From NCBI RefSeq assembly GCF_030687395.1, contig NZ_CP117430.1, positions 5,394,001-5,458,000 on the forward strand: a stretch of DNA of 64,000 nt, given 5' to 3'. Every line of letters begins with the position of its first letter. The stretch's first letter is position 1. Of this stretch, positions 27,983 through 37,739 are shown piece by piece. The stretch is from Pseudomonas wuhanensis (GTDB lineage Bacteria; Pseudomonadota; Gammaproteobacteria; Pseudomonadales; Pseudomonadaceae). The notes below the pieces were generated by a model. It ran no database searches. It saw nothing but the letters and a program-made list of their open reading frames with translations, and was not told where the DNA came from. The position numbers were made by a program, and so were the translations under genes.

Positions 27983-29692
27983 TTAACGCGGTTCGATGTG
28001 GGCAATCATCAACTGAACGGTCTCGTTCCCACGGAACTCATTGAGGTCGAGCTTGTAAGCCAATTCAACCCACTTGATGGTCGGATTCGGCCAGATATCA
28101 CGGTCGATACCGAAGGCAATGCCGTCCAGTTTCACCGAACCGCATTCACTTCTCAGCACCACTTTGAGGTGCCGCTCACCCACGACGCGCTGCTCAACCA
28201 ACTGGAACACCCCGTGAAACAGCGGCTCCGGGAAGTGTTGCCCCCAAGGCCCGGCATGGCGCAGGGCGCGAGCCAGTTCCAGGTGAAACTCTTCGACCGC
28301 CAAAGTGCCGTCCGACAACAGGCGCCCGGTCAGGTCTTCTTCACGCAATTGCCTGCGTACTTCAGCGTCAAAGGCCTCGGCAAACAACGGAAAATTCGCT
28401 TCCGGCAACGTCAGGCCGGCCGCCATGGCGTGGCCGCCATATTTGCTGATCAGGTTCGGATGCTGCGCCGCGACCACGCTCAAGGCATCGCGAATATGAA
28501 AGCCCTGGATCGAACGCCCCGAGCCCTTGAGCAGCCCATCGCCGGCATCGGCAAAGGCAATGGTCGGACGGAAATAGCGCTCTTTCATACGCGAGGCGAG
28601 GATACCGATGACACCCTGGTGCCACTCGGGATCGAACAGGCACAGGCCGAACGGCATCGATTCCAGCGGTAAATCCTTGAGCTGGGCCAGCGCCTCACGC
28701 TGCATGCCCTGCTCGATGGATTTGCGGTCCTGGTTCATGCCATCCAGCTGAGCGGCCATTTCACGGGCAGCGCCCGCGTCTTCGGTGAGCAGGCATTCGA
28801 TGCCCAGGCTCATGTCATCTAGACGCCCCGCCGCGTTCAAACGCGGGCCAAGGATGAAGCCCAGGTCGGTGGAGGTGATGCGCGAAGGGTCACGCTTGGC
28901 CACTTCAAGAATCGCCTTGAGCCCCGGCCGCGCTCGCCCGGCGCGAATCCGCTCCAGGCCCTGATGCACCAGAATCCGGTTGTTGGCATCCAGCGGAACC
29001 ACGTCGGCGACGCTGCCCAGCGCCACCAGGTCCAGCAGTTCGCCAATATTCGGCTGCGGCTTGCTCTCGTACCAGCCCAGGCTGCGCAAGCGCGCGCGCA
29101 GGGCCATCAGCACATAGAAAATCACCCCGACACCGGCCAGGGCTTTGCTCGGGAATTCGCAACCCGGCTGGTTCGGATTGACGATGGCATCGGCCAACGG
29201 CAGCTCATCGCCGGGCAAGTGGTGATCGGTGACCAACACCTTGAGTCCGGCCTTTTTCGCCGCGGCCACGCCTTCGACGCTGGAAATGCCGTTGTCCACG
29301 GTGATCAGCAGTTGCGGCTCGCGGGTCAGCGCCACTTCGACGATTTCCGGGGTCAGGCCGTAGCCGTACTCGAAGCGGTTCGGCACCAGATAGTCGACAT
29401 GCGCCGCGCCCAACAGGCGCAACCCCAGCATGCCCACAGTACTGGCCGTCGCACCATCGGCGTCAAAGTCGCCGACGATCAGAATCCGCTGACGTTGCTC
29501 CAGGGCCGTCACCAGCAAATCCACCGCCGCCTCGATGCCTTTGAGCTGCTGATACGGAATCAGCCGCACCAGGCTTTTGTCCAGTTCAGCCTCCGATTGC
29601 ACGCCCCGCGCCGCGTAAAGACGGGTCAGCAGCGGTGGAATATCACCGAGAAATGGCAGGGTGTCGGGCAACAGGCGAGGTTCGATGCGCAT
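27983..29692 (-). CDS. recJ: single-stranded-DNA-specific exonuclease RecJ
   Basis: A 5'-3' exonuclease on single-stranded DNA used in recombination and mismatch repair. Its 569 residues are close to the family length. The DHH phosphoesterase motifs are present: ILIVGDFDADGATAS, LLITVDNGISS and VLVTDHHLPGDELPLADAIV. The DHHA1 domain follows, with a GGHAMAAGLTLP motif in LISKYGGHAMAAGLTLPEAN, then an OB-like C-terminus. It is followed by REP sequence and preceded by yaeQ on the same strand, 66 bp away. Confidence 0.96.
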   Translation of the reverse strand: MRIEPRLLPDTLPFLGDIPPLLTRLYAARGVQSEAELDKSLVRLIPYQQLKGIEAAVDLLVTALEQRQRILIVGDFDADGATASTVGMLGLRLLGAAHVDYLVPNRFEYGYGLTPEIVEVALTREPQLLITVDNGISSVEGVAAAKKAGLKVLVTDHHLPGDELPLADAIVNPNQPGCEFPSKALAGVGVIFYVLMALRARLRSLGWYESKPQPNIGELLDLVALGSVADVVPLDANNRILVHQGLERIRAGRARPGLKAILEVAKRDPSRITSTDLGFILGPRLNAAGRLDDMSLGIECLLTEDAGAAREMAAQLDGMNQDRKSIEQGMQREALAQLKDLPLESMPFGLCLFDPEWHQGVIGILASRMKERYFRPTIAFADAGDGLLKGSGRSIQGFHIRDALSVVAAQHPNLISKYGGHAMAAGLTLPEANFPLFAEAFDAEVRRQLREEDLTGRLLSDGTLAVEEFHLELARALRHAGPWGQHFPEPLFHGVFQLVEQRVVGERHLKVVLRSECGSVKLDGIAFGIDRDIWPNPTIKWVELAYKLDLNEFRGNETVQLMIAHIEPR

Positions 29693-29758
29693 GGGGTGAC
29701 AGGTGCTTCTCTTGAATACGTAGGATAAAACCGGGTAACGCGGCCAAGCGGCGAATAA

Positions 29759-30301
29759 TCAGCCGCGTTCGCCGGCCAGCCATTGCAACTGGACTTCGTG
29801 CTGACCACGGTCGTCGGTGACGAAAATCGTGCCTTCGCTGATCATCACGTCCCACTTGATAACGCGCGGCATGTCCTTGGCCAGGGTTTCCAGCACTTCC
29901 TGGGGCACGGCGGCGATATTGACGTTTTTCAGGGTTTTGATCGCCGGGATCACTTTGCCTTCCCAGACACGCAGGCTGCCGTAGGCCAGCAGGCTGGTGC
30001 GTTCGGTGCGGCGCGAGCACCAGGTCAGGCGATCGGCGTCTGGCTGGCCGACTTCAATCCAGTGCAGGACACGATCATCCAGGCTCTTTTCCCACAGCGC
30101 TGGCTCATCCACGTCTGACAGACCGCGACCGAAGGACAACTGCTCGTTGTACCAGAAGGCGTAGGCCAGCAGCCGCACGGTCATGCGTTCTTCGGTTTCC
30201 GAAGGGTGACGGGCGATGGTCTGCTTCACGTTCTCGTAAACGCTGCGGTCGAGGTCGGTGAGGTTCAGTTCAAACTTGTAGGTGGTGGACGGCTGGGCCA
30301 T
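29759..30301 (-). CDS. yaeQ: YaeQ family protein
   Basis: 180 residues from ATG 30301 (MAQPSTTYKFELNLTDLDRS), matching the usual YaeQ length; the frame's earlier ATG at 30349 is not used in the family. Characteristic stretches are ARHPSETEERMTVRLLAYAF, GLSDVDEPALWEKSLDDRV and HWIEVGQPDADRL. Family members adopt a PD-(D/E)XK nuclease-like fold and were once proposed as transcription regulators; the true role is unclear. It is upstream of recJ on the same strand. Confidence 0.92.
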   Translation of the reverse strand: MAQPSTTYKFELNLTDLDRSVYENVKQTIARHPSETEERMTVRLLAYAFWYNEQLSFGRGLSDVDEPALWEKSLDDRVLHWIEVGQPDADRLTWCSRRTERTSLLAYGSLRVWEGKVIPAIKTLKNVNIAAVPQEVLETLAKDMPRVIKWDVMISEGTIFVTDDRGQHEVQLQWLAGERG

Positions 30302-30448
30302 GAACGGGCTTCTTGATACGAGGAAAGGCGGCAAGTCTAACCGATGCAACCGGCAATCAACGAATTGAAGGCGATCAACTTTGGGCTATGAGCGTCGGCC
30401 TATGTTAAAACTCTGCATCCGCTCAGCCTTTGTCCTACAGGATTTCGC

Positions 30449-31648
30449 ATGCCGTTCTCCAACAAACCGCTCTCAGGTCTGAAAGTCATCGAATTGGGTA
30501 CGTTAATTGCCGGGCCGTTTGCCTCGCGTATTTGCGGCGAGTTCGGCGCCGAAGTGATCAAGATCGAGTCCCCGGACGGCGGTGATCCATTGCGCAAATG
30601 GCGCAAGTTGTATGAAGGCACCTCGCTGTGGTGGTTCGTTCAGGCGCGCAACAAGAAGTCTCTGACCCTGAACCTGAAACACCCGGATGGCCTGGCGATT
30701 CTGAAGCAGCTGCTCAGCGAAGCAGACATCCTGATCGAGAATTTTCGCCCCGGCGTGCTGGAAAAACTCGGTCTGGGCTGGGAAGTCTTGCACGCGTTGA
30801 ACCCAAAACTGGTGATGGTACGGCTCTCGGGCTTTGGCCAGACCGGGCCGATGAAAGATCAGCCAGGCTTCGGTGCGGTGGGTGAATCCATGGGCGGCCT
30901 GCGCTACATCACCGGGTTCGAGGACCGACCGCCGGTGCGCACCGGGATTTCCATCGGTGATTCGATTGCTGCGCTCTGGGGCGTGATCGGCGCACTGATG
31001 GCCTTGCGTCATCGCGAGGTCAACGGCGGCTTGGGCCAAGTGGTGGATGTGGCGCTGTACGAAGCGATCTTCGCCATGATGGAAAGCATGGTCCCGGAGT
31101 TTGACGTGTTCGGCTTCATCCGCGAACGCACCGGCAACATCATGCCGGGCATCACGCCCTCCTCCATTCACACCAGCGCCGACGGCAAACACGTGCAGAT
31201 CGGCGCCAACGGCGATGCGATCTTCAAGCGTTTCATGCTGATCATCGGTCGCGAAGACCTGGCTAACGACCCTGTGCTGGCCAGTAACGACGGACGCGAC
31301 AGCCGTCGCGATGAGATTTACGGGGTGATCGATCGCTGGGTCAACTCACTGCCGCTGGACGCGGTGATCGAGCAACTGAACCAGGCTGACGTTCCCGCCA
31401 GCCGAATCTTCAGTGCCGAAGACATGTTCAGTGATCCGCAGTACCTGGCCCGGGAAATGTTCTTGCAAGCCAAGCTGCCCGACGGCAAGGACTTCAAGAT
31501 GCCCGGTATTGTGCCAAAACTCTCTGAGACGCCCGGCAGCTCCGAATGGGTCGGGCCGCAGCTGGGTGAACACACTGCGCAAGTACTCCACGACCTTGGC
31601 TACGACCCGGCACAGATCATACGGTTGCGTGAAGACGGGGCCATTTAA
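30449..31648 (+). CDS. CaiB/BaiF family (class III) CoA transferase
   Basis: It transfers CoA between acyl groups; the substrate is unknown. In 399 residues the N-terminal motif is LSGLKVIELGTLIAGPFASR, followed by the CoA-binding region ENFRPGVLEKLGLGWE. The catalytic Asp is in RTGISIGDSIAALWG (about residue 171). ATG 30449 has AGGA 8 nt upstream. The neighbour downstream overlaps its 3' end by 20 bp, but nothing suggests a shared pathway. Confidence 0.92.
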   Translation: MPFSNKPLSGLKVIELGTLIAGPFASRICGEFGAEVIKIESPDGGDPLRKWRKLYEGTSLWWFVQARNKKSLTLNLKHPDGLAILKQLLSEADILIENFRPGVLEKLGLGWEVLHALNPKLVMVRLSGFGQTGPMKDQPGFGAVGESMGGLRYITGFEDRPPVRTGISIGDSIAALWGVIGALMALRHREVNGGLGQVVDVALYEAIFAMMESMVPEFDVFGFIRERTGNIMPGITPSSIHTSADGKHVQIGANGDAIFKRFMLIIGREDLANDPVLASNDGRDSRRDEIYGVIDRWVNSLPLDAVIEQLNQADVPASRIFSAEDMFSDPQYLAREMFLQAKLPDGKDFKMPGIVPKLSETPGSSEWVGPQLGEHTAQVLHDLGYDPAQIIRLREDGAI

Positions 31649-32555
31649 GCTGAAGCGCCTGCTTTCATCCGCAATCGATTACGTCGGCGTCGGGCGTGTG
31701 CTGGCGGTGCTCGGGTTGTTGGCGGGGCTGATGTCCCCGGCCCTGGCGCAACCTAAAGAGCATTTGCTCTGGCTGCTGCGCGATCTGCCGCCCGTGACGA
31801 TCTTCGAAGGCCCGAAAAAAGGCCAGGGGGTTATCGATCAACTGATGCCGCTGTTGATCGCCGGCATGCCGCAATACGAACACACCCTGATGCGGGTCAA
31901 TCGCGCCCGTGGCATGCAAATGCTCCATGAAAAATCTTTTACCTGCGACCCTTCGCTGATCTGGAGCGAGGAGCGCGAACAATGGATAGCCTTTTCCATT
32001 CCGGCTTTCCGGGCGGTCAGCAATGGGCTGGTGATTCGACGTGAAGATCGGTCGGTGCTGGAGCCCTTTCTCATTGGCGATGAAGTCGATTTGGCAGCAC
32101 TGCTGGCCAGCCGTCGAGAGAAGGTCGGTGTGGTCGCCGAGCGCCGCTACGGTCAGTTCCTCGACACGCTGCTGCAACAGGCGCCGCCCGGCGTGCTGAC
32201 GCCTCACTACGGCAACAACGCCCTCGGCAGTCTGTTGCAGATGCAGCGCCTGGGTCGTTTGCAGGTGGTCCTGGGTTACTGGCCGGAAATCCGCTATCAG
32301 GCTCGTCAGGAAAATATTACCGATGAGCAGTTGGAATTCTATTCGGTCAAAGGCACGGGCAAGTACCTGTCCGGGCACATCGGTTGCTCGAATACGCCCC
32401 AGGGGCGACAGGCAATCAGTGAAATCAATCAGCTATTGCGTGCCCTGCCCCGCGAGCGCCTGGACCCGCTGTACGCCGATTGGCTCGATCCGCAAAGACG
32501 CAAGGACTACCTGGAAGAAACCAGGGCCTTTTTCGAGCGTCAGGCCGCACAATGA
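31629..32555 (+). CDS. periplasmic TIGR02285-like protein
   Basis: Starting at GTG 31629 gives KTGPFKLKRLLSSAID then a hydrophobic signal core (VLAVLGLLAGLMSPALAQ) and a 308-residue secreted protein. The frame is open further upstream inside the CoA transferase gene, but those residues are out-of-frame readings of that enzyme. The mature protein resembles family-3 solute-binding folds (LRDLPPVTIFEGPKKGQGVI, SEEREQWIAFSIPAFR) and a GYWPEIRYQARQ stretch, the pattern of the TIGR02285 group. The start codon has a weak ribosome site, so translational coupling to the 20-bp-overlapping upstream gene is likely. Function unknown. Confidence 0.72.
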   Translation: MKTGPFKLKRLLSSAIDYVGVGRVLAVLGLLAGLMSPALAQPKEHLLWLLRDLPPVTIFEGPKKGQGVIDQLMPLLIAGMPQYEHTLMRVNRARGMQMLHEKSFTCDPSLIWSEEREQWIAFSIPAFRAVSNGLVIRREDRSVLEPFLIGDEVDLAALLASRREKVGVVAERRYGQFLDTLLQQAPPGVLTPHYGNNALGSLLQMQRLGRLQVVLGYWPEIRYQARQENITDEQLEFYSVKGTGKYLSGHIGCSNTPQGRQAISEINQLLRALPRERLDPLYADWLDPQRRKDYLEETRAFFERQAAQ

Positions 32556-32574
32556 CAAATCGCAGGCAAAAAGA

Positions 32575-32606
32575 AACCCCGAGAAGTGGGGAGACGACTC
32601 GGGGTT
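32575..32606 (+). terminator. probable terminator hairpin
   Basis: AACCCCGAG and CTCGGGGTT form a 9-bp stem 20 bp after the stop. The U-run is missing, so efficiency is uncertain. Confidence 0.5.
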
Positions 32607-32725
32607 AAACGTGGCCTATATAAAGACCAGTAACAACAAGCTACAAGCACCGGAGCACAATGCTTGATCCTGCTGTTACATGGTCTGACTGACCTTGGCG
32701 CAGGAAGGTTCCCACAAAGAACAAT

Positions 32726-33013
32726 TCAATTTCGGCTGGCCAGGATCTTGTCCTGAGCAGCATTGCGCAACGCCGCGATGACACAGGGTTCCAGACGTCC
32801 CTCAGCGATCAGCACGTCGCGGTGCAGCCCGTCGACGACATCCGTCAGCAGACGTTTATCGGTTAACTGGGTCTGATTGAACGTCCGTTCGACGACGATA
32901 GCGCCGCTCGTACTCTTCAATGTCACCAGGCATTCGCCATGGGCACCCGATGGGGTCAACTTGACCTGATACGGGCTCAGAGCCTCACCGAGCAATAGAC
33001 TGATACTTTCCAT
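32726..33013 (-). CDS. DUF3509 domain protein
   Basis: 95 residues from ATG 33013 (MESISLLLGEALSPYQVKLT). A GTG start at 33025 would add MVIE. The sequence fits the small DUF3509 family, largely restricted to Pseudomonas (ITSGA-type core seen as SGAIVVERTFNQTQL, LLTDVVDGLHRDVLIAEGRL). Function unknown. It stands alone; the 324 bp upstream hold a REP pair and no gene. Confidence 0.82.
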   Translation of the reverse strand: MESISLLLGEALSPYQVKLTPSGAHGECLVTLKSTSGAIVVERTFNQTQLTDKRLLTDVVDGLHRDVLIAEGRLEPCVIAALRNAAQDKILASRN

Positions 33014-33205
33014 CTCGATCACCACTCAATAGTCCGAAAACAAAGTGCCTGAGGCGTGTCCACAGTAAATGACCACAGGCCCGAGAAGAAAGTTCTGGAT
33101 TCCAACGGCAGGCGCACCGGCGCCTCTGGTAGTTAGAGCATGCACGGTAAAGATGACAGTAAAAAAACAGCTGATTCACGCTTAATGCGCTCAGTTAACG
33201 ATTTG

Positions 33206-33305
33206 AAACATCCCTGTGGGAGCGAGCCTGCTCGCGATAGCGGCGGATCACCCAACATTGATACTGGAATGTACCGCCGTCATCGCGAGCAAGCCCGCTC
33301 CCTCA
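33206..33305. repeat. REP inverted pair
   Basis: GTGGGAGCGAGCCTGCTCGC near 33217 and GCGAGCAAGCCCGCTCCCTC ending near 33302, between the DUF3509 gene and the truncated sensor gene. Confidence 0.85.
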
Positions 33306-33337
33306 GGTTCTACGCCTGACTGACAGGCATTGCCGCT

Positions 33338-34699
33338 TCATACCTGCCTTGTACGCTTGCCGATATCGCTCCATCCGCCCAGCAGTCCCCGCAATTGACC
33401 GTCAGCACTGTAGAACGGCACCGTCCACTGGTAGATATCCCTGACGCCGTCCTTGAACATCAACTGACGTTCGCTGAAGCGAGTCTTGCGAGTACCGAGC
33501 TGGGCCATGAACTCGGCGTGCAGCTGTTCGGCGGTCTCTTTGGGCAAGACATCGAGTTCGATCAATTGTCGCCCCTGAACCTGGTTGAAACGGGTCGACA
33601 AGCGCTCCTCATAACTTTTGTTGCACATGATCAAACGCCCTTCCAGATCACGCACGAACATCGGATCGGGCATGGCGTCTATCAAGGCGTGCTGGAATGC
33701 GAGCTGGTCATTGAGGTCTTTCTCGGCGTCCCGACGTTGCTTGATCAGTGCAGCGAGCCGACGGTTCCAAAGCAATGAAAGCAGGCCGAACAGGCTAACG
33801 ATGAATAGGCTCCAACAGCCCCACTGGGTTATACGCTGCCAGGCCGAAGGCGCGTGTACCGGCGCAATTCCGTTCAACCACTTCAGGCGCATGGCGCGTA
33901 ACTCGACGGGGGGAAATGCCTCGAGCGCCTTGTTGAGGATGCTCAATAACTGCGGCTGTCCTTTGCGGACTGCCAAATGATCAGCCTCCCATTTGCCTTC
34001 GACCGCATGCCCTACCTTGAGCCGGCCCAAGGGATAGAGCTGCGCTCCGATTTCGTTTTCAATGGTGGCGTAGGCCTCGCCACTTTCCACCAGTGCCCGA
34101 GCTTCAGCGTAGGTTTTGACCGAGCGCAGCTCGATCGCCGGGTAGTCCCGACGAATTACACCCTCCAGGGCGTGCCGGGTCGGTAGCACCAGGACTCTTT
34201 TCGAAAGCTGTTCCAGCGACTGTAACGCTGGCGTACCTGCCAGTCCCACGAGCACCCAGCCCGCCCCGCCGAACGCATGGCTGAAATCCAGAAACACCTT
34301 GCGCTCGTCATTCATTGCCAGCGTCGTGCTCATGTCCGCCGCACCGCTTTCCAGCCGCTCCAGAAGTTGGTCGGTGGAAAACGACTCTTCATGGACGAAC
34401 CGCAACCCTGTCATGGCGCTGATGCGGTTGAGCACATCGTTGTTCAAACCGCTCCAGTGACCGTGCTCATCCTTGAACAGATACAGCGGGTACTGCGCCG
34501 ATGCGACGATAACCATCGGATGTTCAGCGATCCATTGCCGCTCCTGAGCATCCAGCTCAATGCGTGCGACGGTGGCTGGCTCCCGGGATTCATGTGTCGC
34601 CAATTGTGCGGCCTTTACCCCTTGCCCAAAGCCCAGGGCGCCCAGCAAAAATATCCAGCACACGGCTGGTTTAAACCCTCTGAAAAACAGCATTGCCAC
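33338..34699 (-). CDS. BvgS-like sensor with SBP and PAS domains but no kinase domain
   Basis: 453 residues: signal peptide, one periplasmic family-3 solute-binding (Venus flytrap) domain (about 45-285: QYPLYLFKDEHGHWSGLNND, GAADMSTTLAMNDERKVFLD), a transmembrane helix (about 305-325: WSLFIVSLFGLLSLLWNRRL), a short coiled coil, and one PAS domain (about 340-450: LIDAMPDPMFVRDLEGRLIM, ending GLLGGWSDIGKRTRQV). In BvgS-type proteins a histidine kinase would follow immediately; here a stop codon follows, with REP DNA beyond. Either the kinase half was lost or this works as a stand-alone sensor partner. Possible start also at Met3 (34693). Confidence 0.75.
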   Translation of the reverse strand: MAMLFFRGFKPAVCWIFLLGALGFGQGVKAAQLATHESREPATVARIELDAQERQWIAEHPMVIVASAQYPLYLFKDEHGHWSGLNNDVLNRISAMTGLRFVHEESFSTDQLLERLESGAADMSTTLAMNDERKVFLDFSHAFGGAGWVLVGLAGTPALQSLEQLSKRVLVLPTRHALEGVIRRDYPAIELRSVKTYAEARALVESGEAYATIENEIGAQLYPLGRLKVGHAVEGKWEADHLAVRKGQPQLLSILNKALEAFPPVELRAMRLKWLNGIAPVHAPSAWQRITQWGCWSLFIVSLFGLLSLLWNRRLAALIKQRRDAEKDLNDQLAFQHALIDAMPDPMFVRDLEGRLIMCNKSYEERLSTRFNQVQGRQLIELDVLPKETAEQLHAEFMAQLGTRKTRFSERQLMFKDGVRDIYQWTVPFYSADGQLRGLLGGWSDIGKRTRQV

Positions 34700-34781
34700 T
34701 TCCTTGGTGATCGTCTCGCCCGTCCTTCATGGGCGGCTCTTCATTTACGAAACCCGACAAGTGTGGCATGCAGAAATGAGA

Positions 34782-34803
34782 AAGCCCGTCAGGAGACGGG
34801 CTT
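34782..34803 (-). terminator. thrC terminator
   Basis: AAGCCCGTC and GACGGGCTT form a 9-bp stem around AGGA, followed on the minus strand by TTCTCATTT; it lies 24 bp past the thrC stop. Confidence 0.8.
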
Positions 34804-34826
34804 CAAAATGTGACAGCTTTTGCCGG

Positions 34827-36236
34827 TTACAATGGCTTACCGCGGTTGCCATGCTGACTGACAAAGGCCTGCACGGCTTTCAGATCGTTCGGCAACACGG
34901 TGCAACGTTCATCTCGCTCAAACAAATCAGAAAGATGTGCAGGTAGTTCGAGCGCTTTTCCTACACCGGCTTTTTCCACTGCTTCCGGGAATTTGACCGG
35001 ATGAGCGGTGCCCAGGATCACCATCGGGATGTCCAGGCTGCGGCGGCATTCACGCGCGGCCTTCACGCCGATGGCGGTGTGCGGGTCCAACAGCTCACCG
35101 GTTTGCTCAAAGACTTCGGCAATGGTTTCGCACGTTTGGGCGTCGTCCACCGCCAGCGAATCGAACAGCTTGCGTGCTTCGGTCCAGCGTTCCTGTTCGA
35201 CGCTGAAACCGCCACCCTGCTTGAATGTGTCCATCAAACCGGCAATCGCTGCGCCGTTGCGACCGTGCAGGTCGAACAGCAGGCGTTCGAAGTTCGACGA
35301 GACCATGATGTCCATCGACGGCGACAGCGTGGCGTGCAGGGTTTCCTTGACGTACTGATTGCCGCTCATGAAGCGGTGCAGGATGTCGTTGCGGTTGGTG
35401 GCGACGATCAACTGGTTGATCGGCAAACCCATGTTGCGCGCCAGGTAACCGGCGAAGATATCGCCGAAGTTGCCGGTCGGCACCGAGAACGATACCGAAC
35501 GCGCCGGGCCGCCCAACTGCAGGGCTGCGTGGAAGTAGTAAACGATCTGGGCCATGATCCGCGCCCAGTTGATCGAGTTCACCGCCACCAGGCGCGTGCC
35601 CTTGAGGAAGCTCTGGTCGGCGAAGCTGGCCTTGACCATTTCCTGGCAGTCATCGAAGTTGCCTTCGATGGCGATGTTATGGATGTTCTCGCCGAAGATG
35701 GTGGTCATCTGGCGACGCTGCACTTCGGACACACGGTTGTGCGGGTGCAGGATGAAGATGTCGACGTTTTCGCAGTGCTTGCAACCTTCGATCGCCGCCG
35801 AACCGGTGTCGCCGGAGGTAGCGCCGACGATCACCACACGCTCGCCACGCTTTTCCAGCACGTAGTCGAGCAGACGACCCAGCAGTTGCAGGGCGAAGTC
35901 CTTGAATGCCAGGGTCGGGCCGTGGAACAGCTCCAGCACCCATTCGTTGCTGTTCAGCTGACGCAACGGCGCCACGGCGTTGTGGGAAAACACGCCATAG
36001 GTTTCTTCAAGAATCTTTTTGAAATCGGCATCGGGGATGCTACCGGTGACGAACGGACGCATCACCCGGAAGGCCAGCTCGTGATATGGCAGGCCGGCCC
36101 AGGAAGCGATTTCTTCCTGGGTGAAACGTGGCAGGTTTTCCGGGACGTACAGACCACCGTCGGTGGCGAGACCGGCCAGCAGGACGTCTTCGAAATTCAG
36201 GGCCGGTGCCTGGCCGCGGGTACTGATATAACGCAT
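34827..36236 (-). CDS. thrC: threonine synthase
   Basis: A PLP enzyme converting O-phosphohomoserine to threonine. ATG 36236 (MRYISTRGQAPALNFEDVLL) with GGAG 7 nt upstream gives 469 residues, the length of the P. aeruginosa enzyme. The PLP lysine sits in FHGPTLAFKDFALQLLG and the phosphate-cup region in VGATSGDTGSAAIEGCK. It lies 66 bp downstream of hom on the same strand; together they form the threonine branch operon. Confidence 0.97.
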   Translation of the reverse strand: MRYISTRGQAPALNFEDVLLAGLATDGGLYVPENLPRFTQEEIASWAGLPYHELAFRVMRPFVTGSIPDADFKKILEETYGVFSHNAVAPLRQLNSNEWVLELFHGPTLAFKDFALQLLGRLLDYVLEKRGERVVIVGATSGDTGSAAIEGCKHCENVDIFILHPHNRVSEVQRRQMTTIFGENIHNIAIEGNFDDCQEMVKASFADQSFLKGTRLVAVNSINWARIMAQIVYYFHAALQLGGPARSVSFSVPTGNFGDIFAGYLARNMGLPINQLIVATNRNDILHRFMSGNQYVKETLHATLSPSMDIMVSSNFERLLFDLHGRNGAAIAGLMDTFKQGGGFSVEQERWTEARKLFDSLAVDDAQTCETIAEVFEQTGELLDPHTAIGVKAARECRRSLDIPMVILGTAHPVKFPEAVEKAGVGKALELPAHLSDLFERDERCTVLPNDLKAVQAFVSQHGNRGKPL

Positions 36237-36302
36237 GACTGGCTCCAATAGACAGTGTTCGCAATGCCGGGCGCGCGTGCGAGCCCGGTGAACGATAACG
36301 GC

Positions 36303-37607
36303 TTAGTTCAGGTGCTCGACGCGGATCCGTACGACTGGGCCGACCACGCCCTCCAAGGCTTCCAGGGCGGTGATCGCGTCGTTCATGTGCTGTTCCAGCA
36401 CACGGTGCGTCAGCAGGATCATTGGCACCAGACCGTCGTGTTCCTCGACTTCTTTCTGCATGATCGATTCGATGTTGATGCCGCGCTCCGACAGGATACT
36501 CGCCACCTGAGCCAGTACGCCCGGATGGTCCTTGGCCTGAATGCGCAGGTAGTAAGCGCTTTCGCAGGCTTCGATCGGCAGGATCGGGTGGGCCGACAGC
36601 GAATCCGGCTGGAAGGCCAGGTGCGGTACGCGGTTTTCCGGGTCGGACGTCATGGCGCGAACCACGTCCACCAGGTCGGCGATCACCGACGAAGCGGTCG
36701 GTTCCATGCCGGCGCCAGCGCCGTAGAACAGGGTCGAACCGGCAGCATCACCGTTGACCATCACGGCGTTCATCACGCCGTTGACGTTGGCGAGCAAGCG
36801 ATCAGCCGGGATCAACGTCGGGTGCACACGCAGCTCGATACCGGCCGCGGTGCTGCGCGCCACGCCCAGGTGCTTGATGCGATAGCCCAGCGCTTCGGCG
36901 TAGTTCACGTCAGCGGTGGTCAGCTTGGTGATGCCTTCGGTGTAAGCCTTGTCGAATTGCAGCGGAATGCCGAACGCGATGGACGCCAGGATCGTCAGCT
37001 TGTGGGCCGCATCGATGCCTTCGACGTCAAAGGTCGGGTCGGCTTCGGCGTAACCCAGGGCTTGCGCCTCGGCGAGTACGTCTTCGAAGGTCCGGCCCTT
37101 CTCACGCATTTCGGTGAGGATGAAGTTGCCGGTGCCGTTGATGATCCCGGCCACCCAGTTGATGCGGTTGGCGGACAAACCTTCACGGATCGCCTTGATC
37201 ACCGGGATGCCGCCGGCCACGGCCGCTTCGAACGCAACGATCACGCCCTTCTCGCGAGCCTTGGCGAAAATTTCATTACCGTGAACGGCAATCAGTGCCT
37301 TGTTCGCGGTGACCACATGCTTGCCATTCTCGATGGCCTTGAGTACCAGCTCGCGGGCAACGGTGTAGCCGCCCACCAGCTCTATAACGATGTCGATCTC
37401 AGGGTTCGTGGCCACTTCGAACACATCGTTGGTAATCGCAATACCGGTCGTCTGGAACTGAGGCTTTGGCGTGCGCATGGCAATTTGTGCCACTTCGATT
37501 CCACGCCCGGCACGACGAGCAATTTCCTCGGCGTTGCGCTGAAGTACGTTGAAGGTACCGCCACCGACGGTCCCTAACCCACAGATGCCTACTTTGACCG
37601 GTTTCAC
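36303..37607 (-). CDS. hom: homoserine dehydrogenase
   Basis: It reduces aspartate semialdehyde to homoserine with NAD(P)H. GTG 37607 (V/MKPVKVGICGLGTVGGG) has GGGGAG upstream and gives 434 residues, the family length; the upstream extension to 37661 is not conserved. It has the Rossmann motif GLGTVGGGT, catalytic region ASIAFGIPLQ, and a C-terminal ACT domain (LRIQAKDHPGVLAQVASILS) for threonine feedback inhibition. It is followed by thrC. Confidence 0.97.
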   Translation of the reverse strand: MKPVKVGICGLGTVGGGTFNVLQRNAEEIARRAGRGIEVAQIAMRTPKPQFQTTGIAITNDVFEVATNPEIDIVIELVGGYTVARELVLKAIENGKHVVTANKALIAVHGNEIFAKAREKGVIVAFEAAVAGGIPVIKAIREGLSANRINWVAGIINGTGNFILTEMREKGRTFEDVLAEAQALGYAEADPTFDVEGIDAAHKLTILASIAFGIPLQFDKAYTEGITKLTTADVNYAEALGYRIKHLGVARSTAAGIELRVHPTLIPADRLLANVNGVMNAVMVNGDAAGSTLFYGAGAGMEPTASSVIADLVDVVRAMTSDPENRVPHLAFQPDSLSAHPILPIEACESAYYLRIQAKDHPGVLAQVASILSERGINIESIMQKEVEEHDGLVPMILLTHRVLEQHMNDAITALEALEGVVGPVVRIRVEHLN

Positions 37608-37739
37608 TGTGAACTCCCCATAAAACGGCCGACTCAAGGCCGGCCGTGAAAACAACCGCATACTCGCGGCTCTCTATTAATGGCCTGACAATGTTGCCGC
37701 CAGACCATGATCGTCAAGGCTGACCGTGACGATGCGAAA

